From: Bacteroidales bacterium
GTDB lineage: Bacteria > Bacteroidota > Bacteroidia > Bacteroidales > JALTDM01
NCBI GenBank assembly: GCA_026996635.1
Contig: JALWKH010000383.1
Span: 1-10,208 of the forward strand
Reading direction: 5' to 3'
Length of the DNA stretch: 10,208 nt
The notes under the pieces are model-generated. The model was given only the letters and a program-made list of their open reading frames with translations. It was not told the DNA's origin and did no database searches. Of the stretch, positions 6,206 through 10,208 are shown piece by piece. Both the position numbers and the translations under genes were made by a program. How positions within the stretch are numbered: the first letter of the stretch is position 1; each line of letters starts with the position of its first letter.

Positions 6206-7090
6206 CTCATTGCTTTTATACCCCAACCTTTTCAAACAACGTTTCAAACCGTTTCGCCAATATGGTATTTCCACACCGTAAATAGTTTTAATTTTTGTTT
6301 TATCCAGCACCGAAAAGTGCGGTCTTTTTGCCGGCGTAGGAAATTCTTCGGTTTTTATAGGTGTTACTTTTTTGTCTGTGCCTGCAAGTTCCAAAATATT
6401 CACGGCAAAATCGTACCAACTTGCCACACCTTCGTTAGAAAAATGATAAATACCCGGCTTAAAGAAATTGTCTTTAACATCTTTTTCCAAAATATGCAAA
6501 ATGACCTTTGCCAAATCGGCGGCATAAGTCGGAGTGCCCACTTGGTCGCTTACTATTCGCAGTTCGTCTCGTTCTTCTGCAAGCCTCAAAACCGTTTTTA
6601 CAAAATTGTGCCCGAAAGACGAATACAGCCACGATGTTCTGATAATTATTACATTGTCGTTATCTTGAATCCGCTTTTCTCCTTCCAGCTTGGTTTTACC
6701 GTAAACTCCAGTAGGATTAACTTTATCATCTTCAGTATAAGGAGTGTTTTTCTCCCCGTCAAACACATAGTCGGTAGAGATGTGAATCATTTTCACTTCG
6801 GGATTATATTCCAATGCAGCTTTTAGAAGTATTTCGGGGGCATTGGTGTTTACCATTTGTGCTTGTCCGGGTTCGGATTCCGCTTTGTCCACAGCAGTAT
6901 ATGCTGCACAGTTTATTACATAATCAATCGGGTTTTTTGCAAAAAAGCAGAACACAGACCTGTCGTCTGTTAAATCCAGCTCGTCAATATCCACAAAAAC
7001 AAAGTCCAAAAAAGGAACTGCCGCCGACAGTTCCTTTAGTTCGTTTCCGAGTTGCCCTTTTGCACCCGTAACCAATACTTGCTTATTCAT
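6203..7090 (-). CDS. rfbD: dTDP-4-dehydrorhamnose reductase
   Basis: The 295-residue protein catalyses the last step of dTDP-L-rhamnose synthesis, the NAD(P)H reduction of dTDP-4-dehydrorhamnose, in the cytoplasm. It is an extended short-chain dehydrogenase. The cofactor-binding motif is VTGAKGQLG (7-15), followed by NCAAYTAVDKAE (60-71), the active-site STDYVFDG (105-112), and the catalytic pair Tyr130/Lys134 in YGKTK. RTSWLY (151-156) and a C-terminal RPHFSVLDKTKI-type segment are typical of RfbD/RmlD. Length is normal for the family. Its ATG shares one base with the pepD TAA (TAATG at 7092-7088), indicating translational coupling. rfbA, rfbB and rfbC are not in the window, so the pathway must be completed elsewhere. 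The last codon lies at the edge of repeat copy 2. Confidence 0.95.
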   Translation of the reverse strand: MNKQVLVTGAKGQLGNELKELSAAVPFLDFVFVDIDELDLTDDRSVFCFFAKNPIDYVINCAAYTAVDKAESEPGQAQMVNTNAPEILLKAALEYNPEVKMIHISTDYVFDGEKNTPYTEDDKVNPTGVYGKTKLEGEKRIQDNDNVIIIRTSWLYSSFGHNFVKTVLRLAEERDELRIVSDQVGTPTYAADLAKVILHILEKDVKDNFFKPGIYHFSNEGVASWYDFAVNILELAGTDKKVTPIKTEEFPTPAKRPHFSVLDKTKIKTIYGVEIPYWRNGLKRCLKRLGYKSNE

Positions 7091-8553
7091 TATGCTTCCG
7101 GAATATTTTCAATTACATCTTTCAACAAGTCATAAAATTTCTTAACTGTATCAATTTCAATCCTTTCGTCAGGAGAATGAACATCTCTCAAAGTCGGACC
7201 GAATGAAATCATATCCAAATAAGGATATTTTTCAAGGAAAAGTCCGCATTCCAGTCCTGCGTGAATAGACCTTACAACAGGCACTTTGCCGAATAGCTTT
7301 TTGTATGAGTTTTCGGCAATTTTCAAGATTTTTGAATCGGGATTCGGTGTCCACCCGGGATATCCGCCATTGTGTTCAACATTTGCACCTGCAAGTGTAA
7401 ATACAGCTTCGATAGCATTTGCAATATCGTATTTAGCGGAATCTATTTCACTGCGTTGGCTGGTTGTAACTTCAATGGTGTTTTCGTCAATATATTTAAC
7501 AGATGCCAAGTTTGTGGAAGTTTCTACCAATCCGGGCATTCTTTTGCTCATTGCAATTACTCCGTTCGGTAAGCCGTAAATAGCATTCAGCAAGCGGTCT
7601 TTTGTGTCTTCGTCTATCACATATTCAGGCAATTCGTGTGACCCGAGTTCAAGTTTAATGTCGGGTTCCACAATTTTTATTTCGTTTTCAATGTCGGCAA
7701 TGAATTTGTTGAAATCAGCTCTTGCTTCTTCTTTGTGTTTGTGTGGAACGGTAAATACGGCATAAGCCTCTCTCGGTATGGCATTCCTTAAGTTGCCGCC
7801 TTCGAATTTATATAGTTCAATACCGTATTTTTTGTTCATCATCCACAGGTAACGGTTAAGGATTTTAATGGCATTGCCACGGTTTTTGTTAATGTCGTCA
7901 CCCGAATGCCCGCCTTTAAGTCCTGATATTTTAATTTCGAGAGCTTGGTGGCTTTGCGGTGCCGGTTTGGTGTGGAAGTTAAATTGTGCAACTGTATCTA
8001 TTCCTCCTGCACAACCGATAAAAATTTCACCTTCGTCTTCAGAATCCAAGTTCAACAAAATTTTACCTTCAAAAAATCCTTCTTCCAGATTGAACGCACC
8101 GGTAAGACCTGTTTCTTCATCTACAGTAAACAGTGCTTCTATCGGACCGTGTTTTACGCTGTCGTCAATTAGTATTGCCATTTGGGCTGCCATTCCTATA
8201 CCGTCATCAGCTCCCAGGGTAGTGCCTTCAGCCGTTACCCAACCGTCTTCTATTTTCACTTTTATAGGGTCGGTATCGAAATTATGCGGCACATCGCTGT
8301 TTTTTTCGCAAACCATATCCATATGGCTTTGAAGCACTACAGGTACACGGTTTTCATACCCCGGAGTTGCAGGCTTTTTCATAAGCACATTGCCTGCCTT
8401 ATCTGTTTTTACTTCTATGTTATGATTTTTTGCCCATTCTATAAGGAAGTTTCTTATTTTTTCTTCCTTTTTGGAACATCTCGGTATTTTGGTAATTTCG
8501 TCAAAAATTTGCCAAACGAGTTTCGGTTCCAATTCTCTTATTGTTGTTGCCAT
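7090..8553 (-). CDS. pepD: Aminoacyl-histidine dipeptidase (cytosol non-specific dipeptidase), M20 family
   Basis: This 487-residue cytosolic di-zinc peptidase splits dipeptides such as carnosine-type Xaa-His. Motifs typical of the family are seen in order: SHMDMVCEK with metal-ligand His77 and Asp79, TLGADDGIG with bridging Asp116, DEETGLTGA with catalytic Glu146 and ligand Glu147, NLDSEDEGE with Asp170, the lid/dimerisation-domain motif GGHSGDDINKNRGNA (214-228), HAGLECGLF (431-439), and C-terminal ligand His459 in VHSPDE. Length is as expected for PepD (about 485). No signal peptide is present. It is the first gene of a likely pepD-rfbD-mutase transcript, with a plausible promoter 27 bp upstream. 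The partnership with a rhamnose gene has no obvious metabolic reason. Confidence 0.95.
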   Translation of the reverse strand: MATTIRELEPKLVWQIFDEITKIPRCSKKEEKIRNFLIEWAKNHNIEVKTDKAGNVLMKKPATPGYENRVPVVLQSHMDMVCEKNSDVPHNFDTDPIKVKIEDGWVTAEGTTLGADDGIGMAAQMAILIDDSVKHGPIEALFTVDEETGLTGAFNLEEGFFEGKILLNLDSEDEGEIFIGCAGGIDTVAQFNFHTKPAPQSHQALEIKISGLKGGHSGDDINKNRGNAIKILNRYLWMMNKKYGIELYKFEGGNLRNAIPREAYAVFTVPHKHKEEARADFNKFIADIENEIKIVEPDIKLELGSHELPEYVIDEDTKDRLLNAIYGLPNGVIAMSKRMPGLVETSTNLASVKYIDENTIEVTTSQRSEIDSAKYDIANAIEAVFTLAGANVEHNGGYPGWTPNPDSKILKIAENSYKKLFGKVPVVRSIHAGLECGLFLEKYPYLDMISFGPTLRDVHSPDERIEIDTVKKFYDLLKDVIENIPEA

Positions 8554-8579
8554 TTTTTTATGTTTTTTGTTATCCTTTG

Positions 8580-8587
8580 CAAATGTA
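8580..8587 (-). promoter_or_regulatory. -7 promoter element (TACATTTG) for pepD
   Basis: On the minus strand this reads TACATTTG, an exact match to the Bacteroidota -7 consensus TAnnTTTG. It ends 26 bases before the pepD ATG, which gives a short leader of about 20 nt. The upstream DNA is very AT-rich, with a TTTT run at 8604-8601, but no clean -33 TTTG at the usual spacing. Its place directly after the terminator of the preceding transcript makes a real promoter likely. Confidence 0.5.
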
Positions 8588-8644
8588 ATTATTAAAATTA
8601 AAAAGTGGTAGAGTTGGAGTAGATTATTGGAGATTTCTTATGTT

Positions 8645-8680
8645 AAAAAAAGGCTGCCTCTTGCAAAGACAGCCTCTTTT
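8645..8680 (-). terminator. Intrinsic terminator after the outer-membrane protein gene
   Basis: Read on the minus strand the stem is AGGCTG paired with CAGCCT (8675-8670 and 8656-8651), extended inward by TCTT/AAGA after a 2-nt bulge. A run of seven T follows (8651-8645). It begins about 25 bp after the stop codon at 8701. The plus strand also has a T-run (8676-8681 region), so it could work in both directions, although no plus-strand gene ends here. Confidence 0.8.
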
Positions 8681-8700
8681 TCCGGTAAGTATTCCTTTAA

Positions 8701-10143
8701 TTAAAACCTTACGCCTACTGTAGCGGTAAAGTAATTAAGAGTTTGATTAGCATTAATGGCACTTACCGGTTTATCTGTTAGTTTGTATGGATAAATTACA
8801 GCATTCTTTTGTGTCATTGAATATGTCAAATCAAGATACAAACTTTCTCCTCTTATTCTTATGCCGCCGTTGTAATTAAGGGCGTAGAGGTTTTTGTCCG
8901 ATTTATAAGGACTGGAGTAATATCCTACACCACCTCTTAAAGCAATTATTCCGATATTGTATTCAACACCTCCTCTGATATTAAGCCCCCAAGTATAAAG
9001 ATCCGCGATATTGCTGTTTTCTGTTGTGAAATTGTAATCATCGCTTTTAAGTCTTGCACTACCGTAATTTACACCTTCAATATCAAGTGACAATACCCCG
9101 TTTTGTGAAAAAACAAACCCGATAGAACCGATATATCTGGCAGGAGTTATAAGACTGTAATCGTATTTATTTCTTGATGATGAATAATCAAAAGAACTTG
9201 TGTCATAGTGGGTATTGATTCTTGTATAATAATCATCTTCCATACTGAAAAATGTCGGTGTATGAATTGCCAATCCTACACGGAACAAACGGTTAATCTT
9301 ATATAATAATCCGAATTTAAGATTTGCACCTGTACCTTCCGTATTTAAGTTATCGGTAAAAGTGAAATAATAGAAATTAGGTATTGAATCATATTGATCG
9401 GCTTCAGTGATGATTTTTTTGTGGGAATAGTTTATTGTTTGGATATTAAAAGACGCACCGAGGTATAATTTATTTTCATAGTTTCCTGCAAAAGCGAAAT
9501 TAAATTCCCCGATTCCGCCTTTAGTTGTTTGTTGGTATGATTGCAGTTCCCCGTATTTGCCATTATAGACGTTGTGGTATGTAGAAACTGTACCCGGCAC
9601 TGTGTCAATCAAATAGGTGTCGAAAGCAAGGCCTTCTTCAAATTCGTACAAAGCATTAGGCGGATTACCGTTAGCCATTTGTACAAAATAATCTGTCAAA
9701 GAACTTGTTTTATTTATTCCTTCGGCGTTAATGTCGTTTCTGAAATCAGCCAAGCGATTATATGTTACTGCAAAGTTTGTGTTAATCCATCCCTCTTTTT
9801 TATCATCCGAACTGAAAGTAAGTACCAAGCCCAAATTGTTGAATTGAACACCATATGAAAAATCGTTAAGTTTATTATCCAAATATGACGAATTTGTATT
9901 GTTAAAAACAAATGTTGGGGTAATTGTAAATACAGAGTTGTGCCTGTAAACTCCAAGACCTGCCGGGTTTTGTGCCGTTAAACTAAGGTCTGCACCCAAT
10001 GCTCCGAAACCTCCCCCCATTGCCGAGAACCTGGCAGTTCCCATAGGTGTAAGGAATGAATATCTTAACGCATCATCTTCGTTTTGGGCAAACAGCCCTA
10101 ATCCTGTTGTCAGTAAAACTAATATTGCAACAACTTTTTTCAT
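8701..10143 (-). CDS. Outer-membrane beta-barrel protein, OmpP1/FadL-like
   Basis: The 480-residue protein starts with a Sec signal peptide (MKKVVAIL..., hydrophobic core, probable cleavage after LFAQ at about residue 20). The early mature region GTARFSAMGGGFGALGADLSLTAQNPAGLGVYR is typical of a large Bacteroidota family related to OmpP1/FadL/TodX hydrophobic-compound transporters, in which an N-terminal plug-like segment with NPAGL precedes the barrel. The rest alternates short amphipathic strands rich in Tyr, Asn and Gly, and the chain ends TATVGVRF with a C-terminal Phe suited to BAM insertion. A channel or transport role across the outer membrane is inferred. The substrate cannot be told from sequence. 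The gene follows another on the same strand by 31 bp with no clear promoter between, and a good terminator follows it. Confidence 0.8.
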   Translation of the reverse strand: MKKVVAILVLLTTGLGLFAQNEDDALRYSFLTPMGTARFSAMGGGFGALGADLSLTAQNPAGLGVYRHNSVFTITPTFVFNNTNSSYLDNKLNDFSYGVQFNNLGLVLTFSSDDKKEGWINTNFAVTYNRLADFRNDINAEGINKTSSLTDYFVQMANGNPPNALYEFEEGLAFDTYLIDTVPGTVSTYHNVYNGKYGELQSYQQTTKGGIGEFNFAFAGNYENKLYLGASFNIQTINYSHKKIITEADQYDSIPNFYYFTFTDNLNTEGTGANLKFGLLYKINRLFRVGLAIHTPTFFSMEDDYYTRINTHYDTSSFDYSSSRNKYDYSLITPARYIGSIGFVFSQNGVLSLDIEGVNYGSARLKSDDYNFTTENSNIADLYTWGLNIRGGVEYNIGIIALRGGVGYYSSPYKSDKNLYALNYNGGIRIRGESLYLDLTYSMTQKNAVIYPYKLTDKPVSAINANQTLNYFTATVGVRF

Positions 10144-10174
10144 AATTATAATTTTTTATTGTTAAACAACTGAA

Positions 10175-10208
10175 TTATCTTCTGTGACCACCACCAAAAC
10201 CGCCACTA
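10175..10208 (-). CDS. 3' end of a gene with a glycine-rich C-terminus (partial)
   Basis: On the minus strand, from the right edge, the frame reads SGGFGGGHRR and stops at TAA (10177-10175), 31 bp before the outer-membrane protein start. Only ten codons are visible. A Gly-rich tail with His/Arg at the end occurs in several unrelated families, such as TPM/YgcG-type membrane-linked proteins and RNA helicases, so no product can be named. The other two frames give no Gly-rich pattern with a nearby stop. Same strand and close spacing suggest an operon with the downstream gene. Confidence 0.5.
   Translation of the reverse strand, partial: SGGFGGGHRR

Noticed and set aside
6317..6826. A 169-codon plus-strand frame opposite rfbD
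   Set aside because: It is antisense to a clear SDR enzyme, and its Cys/Phe-rich composition is typical of shadow frames.
7868..8332. A 154-codon plus-strand frame opposite pepD
   Set aside because: It is a Ser/Pro-rich shadow of the pepD coding strand with no domain or start signal.
1..10208. CRISPR arrays, tRNA genes, phage, toxin-antitoxin or other defence systems
   Set aside because: I looked on both strands and saw no spaced direct repeats, cloverleaf, integrase, transposase or defence-type domains.

Overview
The window looks like chromosomal DNA from a member of the Bacteroidota, probably Bacteroidales-like. The evidence is a fused FeoA-FeoB iron transporter followed by a small Cys-rich membrane protein, a TolB/surface-antigen type outer-membrane protein and a FadL-like outer-membrane protein that both end in aromatic residues, AT-rich DNA, no strong Shine-Dalgarno sequences, and at least one good TAnnTTTG promoter element. 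I cannot name a genus. All genes from 754 to the right end are on the minus strand. Only the truncated gene at the left edge is on the plus strand.

Layout from left to right: (1) the C-terminal barrel of a large outer-membrane protein, plus strand and cut by the window edge; (2) a convergent thioredoxin-type arsenate reductase, arsC; (3) a non-coding gap of about 190 bp holding copy 1 of a palindrome-rich repeat with a 23-bp-arm hairpin; (4) the iron operon, feoAB followed by an overlapping 62-residue Cys-rich membrane protein; (5) the RNase P RNA gene rnpB; (6) a sugar-phosphate block read pepD - rfbD - phosphohexomutase, with copy 2 of the repeat between rfbD and the mutase; (7) a good intrinsic terminator, an outer-membrane beta-barrel protein, and the last ten codons of a gene with a glycine-rich tail.

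How the genes work together: FeoAB and its small partner form a ferrous-iron uptake unit. Phosphohexomutase makes glucose-1-phosphate, the precursor of dTDP-glucose, and RfbD makes dTDP-L-rhamnose, so these two fit surface polysaccharide supply. The other rhamnose genes (rfbA, rfbB, rfbC) are not in the window. pepD overlaps rfbD by one base (TAATG), so the two are likely translated from one message. ArsC stands alone, with no arsR or efflux pump next to it.

I found no CRISPR array, tRNA, transposase, phage gene or recognisable defence system. This is largely a housekeeping region. The features most worth a second look are the paired intergenic repeats, the RNase P RNA that seems to lack one arm, and a possible operator in front of feoAB.
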